Shown: positions 52,539-61,925 of the stretch, piece by piece | Numbering within the stretch: the first letter of the stretch is position 1 | How the letters are laid out: every line of letters starts with the position of its first letter | Assembly: GCA_050260675.1 (NCBI GenBank) | Contig: JBLNCN010000010.1 | Location: forward strand, 282,116-346,115 | Reading direction: 5' to 3' | DNA: 64,000 nt | DNA from: JBBDIP01 sp050260675 | GTDB lineage: Bacteria > Bacillota > Sulfobacillia > Fermentithermobacillales > Fermentithermobacillaceae | Translations under genes and position numbers: made by a program | Notes under the pieces: generated by a model | The model's input: the letters and a program-made list of their open reading frames with translations, nothing else | Told to the model about the DNA's origin: nothing | Databases searched by the model: none

Positions 52539-53126
52539 ATGAAAGCCATCTCGATTCTACTGGGCGGGGTCTTGACCTCGAACTTCATATTCATGCAGTA
52601 CCTCGGCCTGTGCGCCTTCATCGGTCTCTCGGAGCAATTGGAGACCGCTGTGGGCATGTCAGCCGCGGTTATCTTCGTCATGACGTTCGCGTCAACCGTG
52701 GCGGCGGCGTTTGAGCAGTTCATCCTGGTGCCGCTCGGCCTGGAGTACCTGCGGACCATCGCGTACATCCTGGTGATCGCGGCCTTTGTGCAGCTGGTTG
52801 AGATCTTCCTGAAGAAGACCGCTCCCGGCCTCTACAAGGCTATGGGGATTTACCTCCCGCTCATCACCACCAACTGTGCGGTGCTGGGCGCGGCGCTCCT
52901 GAACGTCACCAAGGGCTACAACCTGCTGTGGAGCACGGTTAACGGCCTGGCGGGCGCTCTTGGCTGGAGCCTTGCCATCGTGATATTTGCGGGTATCAGG
53001 GAGCGCTGGAAGTTCATGCAGATACCCGAGGTCCTGAAGGGATTCCCGCTGGCGCTCATATCTACGGGACTCATGTCTTTGGGGTTCTTGGGGTTCTCAG
53101 GCCTCTTCAAGAGCATTCTCAAGTAG
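52539..53126 (+). CDS. rnfA: Rnf membrane subunit RnfA
   Basis: 195 residues, six predicted membrane helices. QYLGLCAFIGLSEQLETAVGM, LPLITTNCAVLGAALLN and an inverted-topology relation to RnfE are typical. Cysteines in GLCAF and TNCAV provide the other half of the membrane 2Fe-2S site. Preceded by AAGGTGGAGGGATAGAG. Confidence 0.95.
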   Translation: MKAISILLGGVLTSNFIFMQYLGLCAFIGLSEQLETAVGMSAAVIFVMTFASTVAAAFEQFILVPLGLEYLRTIAYILVIAAFVQLVEIFLKKTAPGLYKAMGIYLPLITTNCAVLGAALLNVTKGYNLLWSTVNGLAGALGWSLAIVIFAGIRERWKFMQIPEVLKGFPLALISTGLMSLGFLGFSGLFKSILK

Positions 53127-53141
53127 TAGGGGGGAGCATAG

Positions 53142-53954
53142 ATGCTGGAAGCTGTAATATCGTTGGGAGTATCGGGTTTGTTCATTGGCGTGCTGCTGGC
53201 AGTGGCGGCCAACAAGTTCAAGGTTGAGGTCGACCCGAAGATTCCCGAAATCCAGTCGGTTCTCCCCGGAGCCAACTGCGGCGGATGCGGATACCCGGGT
53301 TGTGCCGGGCTTGCGGAAGCCATCGTCGCCGGCAGGGCCCCGACCAATGCTTGCAAAGTCGGAGGGAACGCCGTTGCCGAGAGGATCGCGGGTATAATGG
53401 GCGTTTCAGGCGACGCCGTCGATGCCCAGGTGGCGGTAGTCTACTGCCAGGGTGACTGCGAACTGACTGAGAGGAACGCGACCTATGATGGAATCACCGA
53501 GTGTGCTGCTCTGAACGCTCTCGGCGGCGAGAAGACTTGTTCCTACGGGTGTCTGGGCCTTGGTTCCTGCGCGAGGGCGTGCCCGTTTGACGCTCTGCAT
53601 ATGAACGAGAAAGGTATTCCCGTGGTGGACCGGGAGAAGTGCACCGGTTGCGGCATCTGCGTTCGGACCTGCCCCAGGATGGTCATCGGGCTCGTCGACG
53701 TGAACAAGGAAGTCCACATCCTGTGCCGGTCCTATGACAAGGGTCCGGTCGTGCGCAAGTACTGCAAGATCGGATGCATAGCCTGCCAGGCCTGCGTGAG
53801 AGCATGCCCGCAGAAAGCTATCGCCATGGACAGGGGCACCCTTGCCAAGATCGACTACTCTCTGTGCGATAACTGCGGCATCTGCGTAACCAAGTGCCCG
53901 GTCAAGACAATCGTGTCGTACGAGAAGAGGAAGGCCGAGAGCGTGGCGTCCTAG
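53142..53954 (+). CDS. rnfB: Rnf ferredoxin-type subunit RnfB
   Basis: 270 residues with one N-terminal membrane helix. NCGGCGYPGCAGL is the 4-Cys domain; the C-terminal ferredoxin clusters are seen as CTGCGICVRTCPRM, CIACQACVRACPQKA and CDNCGICVTKCPVK, with CARACPFDALHM before them. It is the entry point for electrons from reduced ferredoxin. Last gene of the operon, followed by a terminator. Confidence 0.96.
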   Translation: MLEAVISLGVSGLFIGVLLAVAANKFKVEVDPKIPEIQSVLPGANCGGCGYPGCAGLAEAIVAGRAPTNACKVGGNAVAERIAGIMGVSGDAVDAQVAVVYCQGDCELTERNATYDGITECAALNALGGEKTCSYGCLGLGSCARACPFDALHMNEKGIPVVDREKCTGCGICVRTCPRMVIGLVDVNKEVHILCRSYDKGPVVRKYCKIGCIACQACVRACPQKAIAMDRGTLAKIDYSLCDNCGICVTKCPVKTIVSYEKRKAESVAS

Positions 53955-53980
53955 CGCCGGCCGTTACACCGAAAGAGCAT

Positions 53981-54021
53981 ATCCGCCGGATTTGATTCAT
54001 TCCGGCGGATTTCGCTTTTTT
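53981..54021 (+). terminator. Rho-independent terminator of the rnf operon
   Basis: A perfect 10-bp stem ATCCGCCGGA (53981-53990) and complement (54001-54010), 10-base loop, then TTCGCTTTTTT. Confidence 0.9.
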
Positions 54022-54156
54022 GCGCCATCTGCAGGGATATCCTGACGAAAAGTATTGTGAGTCATCTCACGTTCAAATAAGATCCTTATGAAGGGCGCCG
54101 ATCTCGCGGGTTTGGGTGAAGCGAATAATGTAGGGATCTGTGGGCACGACTACTGG

Positions 54157-54162
54157 TATAAT
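54157..54162 (+). promoter_or_regulatory. Extended -10 element ahead of the maf/mre block
   Basis: TGGTATAAT gives a TGn-TATAAT extended -10. No good -35 is seen. It is only 18 bases from the first start codon, so the leader would be very short; treat as tentative. Confidence 0.35.
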
Positions 54163-54179
54163 TTGGGAGGACGCAACCG

Positions 54180-54422
54180 ATGCGAAGAACCCGGGTACTG
54201 ATCCTTATCGTCGCTCTCACCGCCGGCGCCATAGTCGGGAGTATTCTGGGCGTGGCTCTCGAAAACGCGGCGCCGATCCTGGCTAAGGGTTTCACAGTGG
54301 GGCTTCAGCCCCCAACGACTTTGGATCTTAATGTGATCACGCTCACCTTGGGATTCACGCTGCGCCTCAATCTCATGGGGGCGATCCTGGTCCTTCTCTT
54401 GGTGCTCCTCCTTGGCAGGTGA
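54180..54422 (+). CDS. Small DUF4321-like membrane protein
   Basis: 80 residues, ATG after GGGAGGACGCAACC. Two hydrophobic segments (LILIVALTAGAIVGSILGVA and NLMGAILVLLLVLLLG) flank a short loop with a Pro-Thr-Thr-Leu turn. Such proteins are commonly found directly before maf or mre genes in Clostridia and are annotated DUF4321; function unknown. Ends 6 bases before maf. Confidence 0.72.
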   Translation: MRRTRVLILIVALTAGAIVGSILGVALENAAPILAKGFTVGLQPPTTLDLNVITLTLGFTLRLNLMGAILVLLLVLLLGR

Positions 54423-54428
54423 CGCGCT

Positions 54429-55019
54429 GTGAAGTTAGTCCTTGCTTCGGAATCGCCAAGACGGAAGATGCTGCTTGAATCGGCGGGAATCACGCCGGTA
54501 GTGGTCCCATCCAATGTGGACGAGGATGCTCCGGTCGATGACATGGATCCTGGGGATCTGGTGAAGGCTCTGGCAAGACGCAAGATCCGGAAGGTGGCGG
54601 AGCGCCTGCCGGACGACTACGTCTTGGGTGGAGATACCATCGTCTACATCGACGGAAAAGTCCTTGGAAAGCCCGCTGACAAAGAACAGGCACGGGATAT
54701 GCTGCGTCGCATATGTGGGCGCACCCATGAGGTCTTCACTGGCGTGGCGCTGTATGAACCTTTGGGGAAGACGGTGCTGGACGACTTCGACGCCACTCGC
54801 GTGACCATCAGGGACATGGACGAAGAGGAGATCCGGTGGTACGTCGATACGGAGGAGCCGATGGACAAAGCAGGCAGCTACGCTCTGCAGGGTGCCGGGG
54901 CGTTTTTTGTCGAGAGAGTGGAAGGGGATTTCTCAGGAGTGATCGGGCTCCCGCTCCCGAAGGTATACAGCCTGCTTCGGAGGGCGGGCGTGTCGCTTAA
55001 GGATTTACAAGAGAAGTAG
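54429..55019 (+). CDS. maf: Maf-family nucleoside triphosphate pyrophosphatase
   Basis: 196 residues from a GTG. ASESPRRKMLLESAGI, GGDTIVYIDGKVLGKP and the YALQGAGAFFVE C-terminus are Maf signatures. The enzyme hydrolyses non-canonical nucleotides (dTTP/UTP and modified forms) and is linked to septum control in Bacillus. Lies in its usual place upstream of radC-mreB. Confidence 0.94.
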   Translation: MKLVLASESPRRKMLLESAGITPVVVPSNVDEDAPVDDMDPGDLVKALARRKIRKVAERLPDDYVLGGDTIVYIDGKVLGKPADKEQARDMLRRICGRTHEVFTGVALYEPLGKTVLDDFDATRVTIRDMDEEEIRWYVDTEEPMDKAGSYALQGAGAFFVERVEGDFSGVIGLPLPKVYSLLRRAGVSLKDLQEK

Positions 55020-55040
55020 GGGGAGAGAGCAATATCCCGT

Positions 55041-55754
55041 TTGACAATCAAAGATTGGCCCGACCGGGACAAGCCGCGGGAGAGGCTTTCCGAAGTAGGA
55101 CCGGAAGCGCTGTCCGACGCTGAACTCGTTGCCATACTGCTGGGGACGGGGAGCGCTAGCGAGACTGCGTTAGAACTGGCCCAAAGGACCCTCTCCGCGT
55201 CCTGCGAGCAGTACGGGACCAGCCTGGGGTTCCTTACGGAATCGACGCTCCATGAGCTGCGGCGGATTCCGGGGATAGGCCCTGCCAAAGCGGCGCGCCT
55301 TCGGGCCTGCGCCGAACTGGGCAAGCGACTTCTCCAGGCCCCCAAGGAGAACGGCAGGCAATACGTTATCCGCTGTGGAAAAGATGCATTCGAGTACGTA
55401 AGGAGGCACCTTAGTGACCTGGACAGGGAGCACTTCTGCATACTGCACCTGAACTCTCGGAACCAGGTTATCGGAAGAGACGATGTTTCGATAGGTACTC
55501 TGGATGCGACAATCGTGCATCCGAGGGAGATTTTCAAGAACTCGATCAAGAAGAGCGCCGCCAGAGTCATACTGGTGCACAATCATCCGAGCGGCGATCC
55601 TTCGCCGAGCGATGATGATCTCAAGATCACCAAGCGAATGGTCGATGCCGGAAAACTCCTGGGCATCCCAGTTGCCGACCACGTCATCGTGGGGCGCACG
55701 ACGTTTGTGAGTGTGCAGGACGTCTGCCCGGGGTTGTTTTCCTGTGGGCTATGA
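55041..55754 (+). CDS. radC: RadC-family JAMM protein
   Basis: 237 residues from a TTG. A helix-hairpin-helix (RRIPGIGPAKAARLRA) is followed by the JAMM metal motif HNHPSGDPSPSDDD. RadC is conserved before mreB in Bacillota, though its role is still unclear; a DNA-repair role was not confirmed. The stop overlaps the open frame of mreB (ATGA). Confidence 0.92.
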   Translation: MTIKDWPDRDKPRERLSEVGPEALSDAELVAILLGTGSASETALELAQRTLSASCEQYGTSLGFLTESTLHELRRIPGIGPAKAARLRACAELGKRLLQAPKENGRQYVIRCGKDAFEYVRRHLSDLDREHFCILHLNSRNQVIGRDDVSIGTLDATIVHPREIFKNSIKKSAARVILVHNHPSGDPSPSDDDLKITKRMVDAGKLLGIPVADHVIVGRTTFVSVQDVCPGLFSCGL

Positions 55755-55783
55755 GGACGGAAGCGAAAGGGAGAGTGGGTACG

Positions 55784-56818
55784 GTGCAGTGGCTCTACAA
55801 TTACCTCAGCAGGGACATCGGAATTGACCTTGGGACGGCCAACACCTTGGTCCACGTGAGAGGAAAGGGTATTGTGCTCGTGGAGCCGTCGGTTGTCGCT
55901 ATAAACGCCGACACCAAGGACGTCCTCGCGGTCGGGACCGAGGCGAAGCAGATGATAGGTCGCACTCCCGGCAACATCATCGCGGTCAGGCCTATGAAGG
56001 ACGGCGTGATCGCCGACTTCGACATAACCCAGGCCATGATGCGCTATTTCATCAGGAAAGCCCACAAGCACCGCCTTCTCAAGCCCTTTGTCCTTGTCGC
56101 CGTACCTTCGGGATGCACCGAAGTGGAGAGGAGAGCCGTCATCGACGCGGCGGAGTCCGCAGGCGCCCGGGATGCTGAAACTGTCCCGGAGCCCATGGCA
56201 GCCGCTGTCGGAGCGGGCCTCCCCGTAAATGAGCCCACAGGCAACATGATCGTGGATATCGGCGGGGGGACCTGCGAAGTGGCAGTCATCTCCCTCGAAG
56301 GGATTGTGGCCTCGCGCTCGATCCGGGTCGCCGGTGATGAGATGGATGAAGCGGTCGTGAGCTACGTGAAGCGGGCCTACAACCTTCTCATTGGCGAGCG
56401 GACAGCAGAGGATGTCAAAATGACAATCGGCTCCGCTTTTGAACTCGACGAAGAGGAGCGCATGGATATCCGGGGCAGGGACTTGGTGACCGGGCTGCCC
56501 AGGACCATAACCATCGACTCACGCGAGATAAGGAAGGCGCTTTCAGAGCCGGTGGGGCAGATCATCGAGGCGGTCAAGGAGACGCTGGAGCGTACTCCCC
56601 CGGAACTCGCCGCCGACATTATGGACCGCGGGATAGTCATGACAGGCGGAAGCGCCATGCTCAAAGGCCTCGACAAACTTGTCAGCCAGGAAACGGGCAT
56701 GCCGGTCCACATCATTGACGAACCGCTCAGGGCCGTCGCTCGCGGCACTGGGATCATGCTTGAGGACCAGGATAAGCTCCGAAAGGTGCTGGCTTCCTCA
56801 AGGCGAGCCAAGCAGTAG
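55784..56818 (+). CDS. mreB: Rod-shape determining actin homologue MreB
   Basis: 344 residues from the GTG at 55784, chosen for AAAGGGAGAG 8 bases before it and the normal N-terminus LSRDIGIDLGTANTLV; an ATG at 55751 would add 11 residues. Actin motifs IVDIGGGTCEVAVI and MTGGSAMLKGLD are intact. MreB filaments under the membrane guide cell-wall elongation with MreC, MreD, RodA and PBP2, all encoded downstream. Confidence 0.95.
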   Translation: MQWLYNYLSRDIGIDLGTANTLVHVRGKGIVLVEPSVVAINADTKDVLAVGTEAKQMIGRTPGNIIAVRPMKDGVIADFDITQAMMRYFIRKAHKHRLLKPFVLVAVPSGCTEVERRAVIDAAESAGARDAETVPEPMAAAVGAGLPVNEPTGNMIVDIGGGTCEVAVISLEGIVASRSIRVAGDEMDEAVVSYVKRAYNLLIGERTAEDVKMTIGSAFELDEEERMDIRGRDLVTGLPRTITIDSREIRKALSEPVGQIIEAVKETLERTPPELAADIMDRGIVMTGGSAMLKGLDKLVSQETGMPVHIIDEPLRAVARGTGIMLEDQDKLRKVLASSRRAKQ

Positions 56819-56845
56819 AGAGGATACGAAGAACCAAAAAGAGGA

Positions 56846-57667
56846 TTGAGAGACGTGAGGCGGCAACTACCCTATAAGAGAGTTTTCACGGCAGTCGTGC
56901 TGCTAGCCGCCTCCGTCGCTCTAATGAATCTGACGGGCAAGCCTACCCAGGGACCCTCGTTCTGGGAAGCGGCCTTCTCCAGGATGGTTCAGCCCATATA
57001 CCAGGCGTTTTCCAGACTTACCCTCGAAATCGAGTACTATAAGGCCGCGTTCGCCAACAAGAACGAGCTCATAAGGCGCAACGAGGAACTTGCCAAAGAG
57101 CTGGACTCCATAGAGGTATTGCGGGCCCGGATTGCCGAGTTGGAGAGCGAGAACGCGCGCCTCAAGGACCTTCTGTCGTTTCAGGAGGCCAACCCTGGGC
57201 AATATGAAGTAGCCAAAGTCTACGGGCGCAACCTCAACAAGTGGTTCTCCACCATAGATATAGCTCTAGGTCAGTACGACGGGGTCAACGTCGACGACCC
57301 GGTGGTCTCCCGAACGGGGCTCATCGGCAGGGTGCTCTATACCGACAAACGGACGTCCACGATCTTGCTTCTTACCGATCCGGAGAGTGGGATCGGGGCT
57401 ACCATAGAAGGCGCGAGGGATTACGGGGTCCTCCTGGGCGGGCACGGGCCTGATACTCTGATCCTCCGTTTCTTCAGTCGTGACGCCGAGGTGAAGGTCG
57501 GAGACAGAGTTGTGACATCGGGCTTGGGCAGCAAATTCCCGGCAGGAATCCTCATAGGTGAGGTCACCTCGGTCTACATACCTACTCCCGGACTTATCAA
57601 GGAAGCGACAGTGAAGCCGTCGTCCGACCTCAATCACCTTGAAGAAGTCATGGTGCTGAAGAGATGA
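56846..57667 (+). CDS. mreC: Rod-shape determining protein MreC
   Basis: 273 residues. One membrane helix (VFTAVVLLAASVALMNL), a coiled coil at about 65-110 (RRNEELAKELDSIEVLRARI), and the paired beta-barrels with the family pattern GQYDGVNVDDPVVSRTGLIG and VGDRVVTSGLGSKFPAGILIG. It bridges MreB/MreD to PBP2 outside the membrane. The stop overlaps mreD (ATGA). Confidence 0.95.
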   Translation: MRDVRRQLPYKRVFTAVVLLAASVALMNLTGKPTQGPSFWEAAFSRMVQPIYQAFSRLTLEIEYYKAAFANKNELIRRNEELAKELDSIEVLRARIAELESENARLKDLLSFQEANPGQYEVAKVYGRNLNKWFSTIDIALGQYDGVNVDDPVVSRTGLIGRVLYTDKRTSTILLLTDPESGIGATIEGARDYGVLLGGHGPDTLILRFFSRDAEVKVGDRVVTSGLGSKFPAGILIGEVTSVYIPTPGLIKEATVKPSSDLNHLEEVMVLKR

Positions 57668-58197
57668 CCCGCAAAGAGGGCCTAGCCGCGTTCGCGTCCC
57701 TGTTCCTGGCCATTTCACTCAAGTCGGTGGAGTTTGTGGTGTTCCCGGTCAAATACCGGCCGGACCTCCTGGTTGTTCTCGCCGCCTCGCTGGGATGGGC
57801 CAGCGGCCTGTGGATGTCGTTCCCCCTCGGGTTCGTGCTCGGCCTGCTGGAAGACCTGATCTTCGGTAGGGCGTTGGGCCAAAGGGCGATCTCCCTTGCC
57901 GTTGCATCGATGACCGCTTCTCTCTTGAGAAGGTTTGTGAACCCCGACTCCGCGCTCTCTAAAGCCCTTGTCGCCGTGATCTCGGCAGTCCTTGCCGATG
58001 CAGCGGGTTTCGCGACCCTCCGGGCAATGGGAATCGAGATCGGCCTTCAGTACTCGGTCAGGATGATACTGCCTGCGACGGCAGCCTGGTCCTTGATCCT
58101 GATACTCCCGATCGATGCGCTGCAGCGCAGGCTGGCAGGGCTCATCGGCCGTATAGTTCCCGCAGGAGAAGACAGGGAGAAGGAGGTGGCGGCGTGA
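57664..58197 (+). CDS. mreD: Rod-shape determining protein MreD
   Basis: 177 residues, five or six membrane helices (for example WASGLWMSFPLGFVLGLLED). Low sequence conservation is normal; the call rests on size, topology, the LGLLEDLIFGRALG region and its position between mreC and the PBP2 gene, overlapping both by 4 bases. Confidence 0.92.
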   Translation: MTRKEGLAAFASLFLAISLKSVEFVVFPVKYRPDLLVVLAASLGWASGLWMSFPLGFVLGLLEDLIFGRALGQRAISLAVASMTASLLRRFVNPDSALSKALVAVISAVLADAAGFATLRAMGIEIGLQYSVRMILPATAAWSLILILPIDALQRRLAGLIGRIVPAGEDREKEVAA

Positions 58198-60038
58198 TCA
58201 AGAGGAACGACCTTCCCACCGATGAGGGCCAAAACCTCTCCCCCAAGGAGATGAAGTCGAGAAGAGACGTCTTCCTGGTCATGATAGCGGCCGTTGCGGC
58301 TATCCTCCTGCTTCAGCTGTTCAACCTGCAGATCGTGAACGGCGAGCGGTACCGCCGGCTCTCCACCGAGAACTACCTGCGGATCACGCCCATTGCGGCC
58401 CCCCGGGGCAACGTGAGGGACAGGAACGGCAAGGTGCTGGTTACTTCAAGACCGTCTTACTCCGTCTACTACTGGTACCTTGACAAGGCCAAGGCTGAAG
58501 AGGCGCTTCCGAGGCTCACGGAGATACTGGGCCTGCAGCTCGAGGACGTTCAAAAGAAGATCGCCCAGTATCAAGGCAGGTACTATGAGCCTGTGCCCAT
58601 TGAAAGAGACATCACTCCGGAGCAGTACACCGCCATAGTTGAGGAAGCCCCGAACCTGCCGGGAGTGTTCATCCAGCCCGAACCCATACGATACTATCCG
58701 GGAGGGATGCTGGGCTCCACCGTCCTGGGCTACGTTGCCGAGATTACCGAGTCCCAGCTGAGGGACCCGGCTTACGAGGACTACAAGATCGGCGACATCG
58801 TCGGGCAGCAAGGGATCGAGGCCTACTACCAGGAAGCCCTCCACGGCGAGGCCGGAGGCTACCAAGTTGAGGTTGACTACAGAGGCAGGCCGACCGGGAA
58901 CGTAGGCCCCGGCACCGATCCCAGTCCTGGCAATGACCTTCAGCTCTACATGGATTCCGTCCTGCAGCAGGCCGCCGAGGATGCCCTCAGGAAGGCGATG
59001 GAGGACTACCCCTCGTCGCGCGCGGGAATCGCAGTGGTCCTGGATGTTAAGACAGGCGGCGTGCTGGCCATGGCTTCAGTCCCCGGGTTCGATCCGAACA
59101 AACTGGTTGCCGGCATCACCCAATCCGAGCTCAACCGGCTGCTGGAAAACCAGGAGTGGCGCTTTTCGAACTTAGCCACCACGGGCCTCTATCCTCCGGG
59201 TTCCACGTTTAAGATTGTCTCTGCAATAGCTGCTCTTGCTGAAAACAAGACAACCGCGACCGAGACGTTCTTCGATCCGGGCTACCACCCGAATGTGCCC
59301 AGCCTGCCCTGTAACAAGGCGGGAGGTCACGGCGCGGTCGACATTGTCCAGGCCCTGCAAGTCTCATGCAACACGTACTTCTATGAGATGGGCCGCAGGC
59401 TCGGGATGGACGCGATGGCCAAGTACGCGACGGCGCTGGGCCTGGGCAAGAAGACAGGCGTCGATCTTTTCGGCGAGAACTACGGTACCGTTCCCTCAAC
59501 GGAGTGGAAGAAGAAGGCCTACGAAGAGGGCAGAGTAGCTGAGCCTGAAGTGCTCTATTCCGAGAACATGATGGCTGCCATGGGCCAGGTCTACCACCTT
59601 GAGACTCCCATACAGATGGCCTCGGTGGTTCAGGCCGTAGCCAATAACGGAGTCAGAATGAAGCCCCAGATAGTTCAGCGGATCCTGGACCCGGAAGGCA
59701 ACGTTGTTCAGGAGTTCGCGCCGGAAGTGGCAAGCACTCTGGAAGTGGACCAATCGATCCTTGACGTTGTGCGCCGGGGTTTGTACAGCGTCACCTCGCT
59801 CCCGGGCGGGACTGCGTACTGGGCCTTCTACGATCTGCCCGTGAAGGTAGCAGGGAAAACAGGTACGGCAGAGAATCCCCTGGGAGAGAACCATGCTTGG
59901 TTCGTCGGCTTTGGCCCGTATGAAAACCCCGAGATAGCCCTGGCGGTTGTCGTCGACCAAGGCGGAGGCGGCTCGGCCGTCGCGGCGCCTGTGGCGCGCG
60001 CGATCTTCGACGCGTACTTCGGGAACAAGCCGGAGTGA
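58194..60038 (+). CDS. mrdA: Penicillin-binding protein 2, elongation transpeptidase
   Basis: 614 residues from a GTG overlapping mreD. One membrane anchor near 28-45, the dimerisation domain (APRGNVRDRNGKVL), then the transpeptidase: PPGSTFKIV (active-site Ser-X-X-Lys), VSCNTYF (SxN) and AGKTGTAEN (KTG). It cross-links new peptidoglycan with the glycan polymerase RodA encoded four genes later. Confidence 0.95.
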   Translation: MIKRNDLPTDEGQNLSPKEMKSRRDVFLVMIAAVAAILLLQLFNLQIVNGERYRRLSTENYLRITPIAAPRGNVRDRNGKVLVTSRPSYSVYYWYLDKAKAEEALPRLTEILGLQLEDVQKKIAQYQGRYYEPVPIERDITPEQYTAIVEEAPNLPGVFIQPEPIRYYPGGMLGSTVLGYVAEITESQLRDPAYEDYKIGDIVGQQGIEAYYQEALHGEAGGYQVEVDYRGRPTGNVGPGTDPSPGNDLQLYMDSVLQQAAEDALRKAMEDYPSSRAGIAVVLDVKTGGVLAMASVPGFDPNKLVAGITQSELNRLLENQEWRFSNLATTGLYPPGSTFKIVSAIAALAENKTTATETFFDPGYHPNVPSLPCNKAGGHGAVDIVQALQVSCNTYFYEMGRRLGMDAMAKYATALGLGKKTGVDLFGENYGTVPSTEWKKKAYEEGRVAEPEVLYSENMMAAMGQVYHLETPIQMASVVQAVANNGVRMKPQIVQRILDPEGNVVQEFAPEVASTLEVDQSILDVVRRGLYSVTSLPGGTAYWAFYDLPVKVAGKTGTAENPLGENHAWFVGFGPYENPEIALAVVVDQGGGGSAVAAPVARAIFDAYFGNKPE

Positions 60039-60065
60039 GCCCGCGCAGGGCGGGAGGTGGAACGC

Positions 60066-60803
60066 ATGGCGCTTAAGCAGGATGTTGTCTTCAGAGGTAC
60101 CAAAGGCGGCCTGGAGCTCATCCTGAGCGATGAGAAGGAGTTCTCCGTTCTTAGGGACAAGCTCAGGGAGTACCTGAAAAAGGGCGAAAGCTTCTTCACC
60201 GATTCCGATGTGGTATTGGATACGGGTACCGCCAACTTCTCCATCGATGAGATCCTGGAAATACAGAACATACTGGCCCATCCATACGGCCTTAGGCTCA
60301 AGAAGATCGTGCATAGGGACGAGCTCCCCGCGGAGAGGAATCGTGACCGGCCTGAGTCCAGGAAGGCATCGCCGTCAAGCGCGCCGGTCAAGCCGGTAGT
60401 GGAACCCCAGGAGCCGATGATCACCCGGGAGGCCTATGCAGAACTGGTGGCGGAGCTCCCTGAGACGCTGCTCTACAAAGGAACCCTTCGCTCGGGCCAG
60501 AAGATCGACTACCAGGGAAATGTGGTAATCGTGGGAGACATGAATCCTGGGTCCGTGGTGACCGCCACTGGCGACATAGTGGTCACCGGCACCCTTCGCG
60601 GCCTGGCTCACGCTGGGGCGGGGGGCGGGCACGGCTGTGTGGTGGCTTTTCGGCTCGAACCAACCCAGATAAGGATCGGCGATGTCATAGGGAGGCCGCC
60701 GGAGGGTGACTCCAAACCCCGCCGACCTGAAGTAGCAAGACTGAAAGACGGCGTCATACTCATTGAACCACTCGAAGGAATACGGTGGGAGGGAGAGCGT
60801 TGA
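60066..60803 (+). CDS. minC: Septum-site determining protein MinC
   Basis: 245 residues from the ATG at 60066 with GGGAGGTGG ahead. The N-terminal domain covers about 1-100, a proline/charged linker follows, and the C-terminal beta-helix (GNVVIVGDMNPGSVVTATGD, VVTGTLRGLAHAGAGG) is the MinD-binding, FtsZ-inhibiting part. The stop overlaps the minD TTG. Confidence 0.93.
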   Translation: MALKQDVVFRGTKGGLELILSDEKEFSVLRDKLREYLKKGESFFTDSDVVLDTGTANFSIDEILEIQNILAHPYGLRLKKIVHRDELPAERNRDRPESRKASPSSAPVKPVVEPQEPMITREAYAELVAELPETLLYKGTLRSGQKIDYQGNVVIVGDMNPGSVVTATGDIVVTGTLRGLAHAGAGGGHGCVVAFRLEPTQIRIGDVIGRPPEGDSKPRRPEVARLKDGVILIEPLEGIRWEGER

Positions 60804-61594
60804 GTCAAGCACTCGTAATCACCTCAGGTAAAGGGGGAGTCGGCAAGACGACGACCTGCGCCAATCTGGGCGTCGCGTTGGCTTCCATGGGAGCCAAGGT
60901 CGTCATGGTGGATGCCGACATCGGCCTCCGTAACCTTGATGTCGTGATGGGGCTGGAAAACCGGATCGTCTACGACTTGGTGGACGTAGTGGAGGGCTAC
61001 TGCAGGCTGCGGCAGGCCCTTATCAAGGACAAGCGGATTGACGGCTTGTTCCTCCTTCCCGCCGCTCAGACGAAGGACAAGAATGCAGTGAACCCCGAGC
61101 AGATGAAAGAACTGGTCTCGTCGCTCAAGGAGGAGCACGACTTCATCCTGGTAGACTGTCCCGCTGGCATTGAACAGGGATTTCGGAATGCCATCGCCGG
61201 TGCCGACAGGGCGATTATTGTCACGACGCCCGAGGTCTCAGCCGTAAGGGATGCGGACAGGATCACAGGCCTCTTGGAGGCGTCAGGCTTCGAGAAACCG
61301 GAACTCATCATCAACAGGCTGAAACCCAAACTGGTCGCCAGAGGCGACATGATGGATATTCCGGACATCATCGACATCCTGGCCATTGACCTCCTCGGTG
61401 TAGTGCCTGACGACGACTACATAGTGGTCTCAACAAACCGCGGCGAGCCGGCCGTCATGGTGGATACCTCAAAAGCCGGAGAGGCTTACCGCAATATCGC
61501 CCGCAGGATAAAGGGTGAAGAAGTCCCGTTTATGGACCTTACACAGAAAGAGAGCTTCTGGGAGCGCATTGTCCGGATCGTGAAATCGGGCTAG
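60800..61594 (+). CDS. minD: Septum-site determining ATPase MinD
   Basis: 264 residues from a TTG (GGGAGGGAGAG ahead; TTGA overlap with minC). Deviant Walker A GKGGVGKTT, VDADIGLRNLDVVMGLENR and the C-terminal amphipathic membrane helix FWERIVRIVK identify MinD. It recruits MinC to the membrane and is displaced by MinE. Confidence 0.96.
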   Translation: MSQALVITSGKGGVGKTTTCANLGVALASMGAKVVMVDADIGLRNLDVVMGLENRIVYDLVDVVEGYCRLRQALIKDKRIDGLFLLPAAQTKDKNAVNPEQMKELVSSLKEEHDFILVDCPAGIEQGFRNAIAGADRAIIVTTPEVSAVRDADRITGLLEASGFEKPELIINRLKPKLVARGDMMDIPDIIDILAIDLLGVVPDDDYIVVSTNRGEPAVMVDTSKAGEAYRNIARRIKGEEVPFMDLTQKESFWERIVRIVKSG

Positions 61595-61606
61595 GGGGGG
61601 ATAACC

Positions 61607-61894
61607 GTGCTCATCAACTGGTTCTCGGCCAAGAAGAAACCGAAGGAGATAGCTAAGGACAGGCTGCGAGTAGTTTTGGTTCAGGACAGGCTGAGCCTCG
61701 CCCCGGCCCTTATGGAATCCATGAAGGATGACGTCATACTGGCAATATCTAAGTATGTGGAGATCGACACCGGCGGTATAGAATTCGTATGGAAGGACCT
61801 TGACCGCAGGCGCGCCTTGGTCGCAAGCATACCCGTAGTGGCCCTAAAGAGAGGTTTGACGGCAAACGATAGAGCTTCCCAGCGTCCATATTGA
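61607..61894 (+). CDS. minE: Cell-division topological specificity factor MinE
   Basis: 95 residues from a GTG with GGGGGGGATAACC ahead. INWFSAKKKP is the membrane-targeting start; AKDRLRVVLVQDRLSLAP and the dimer domain with KYVEID follow. It stimulates MinD. MinE-bearing Clostridia use it where Bacillus uses DivIVA/MinJ. Confidence 0.93.
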   Translation: MLINWFSAKKKPKEIAKDRLRVVLVQDRLSLAPALMESMKDDVILAISKYVEIDTGGIEFVWKDLDRRRALVASIPVVALKRGLTANDRASQRPY

Positions 61895-61925
61895 GAAGCG
61901 AATCGTCCGGCACATTGACTGGTAC

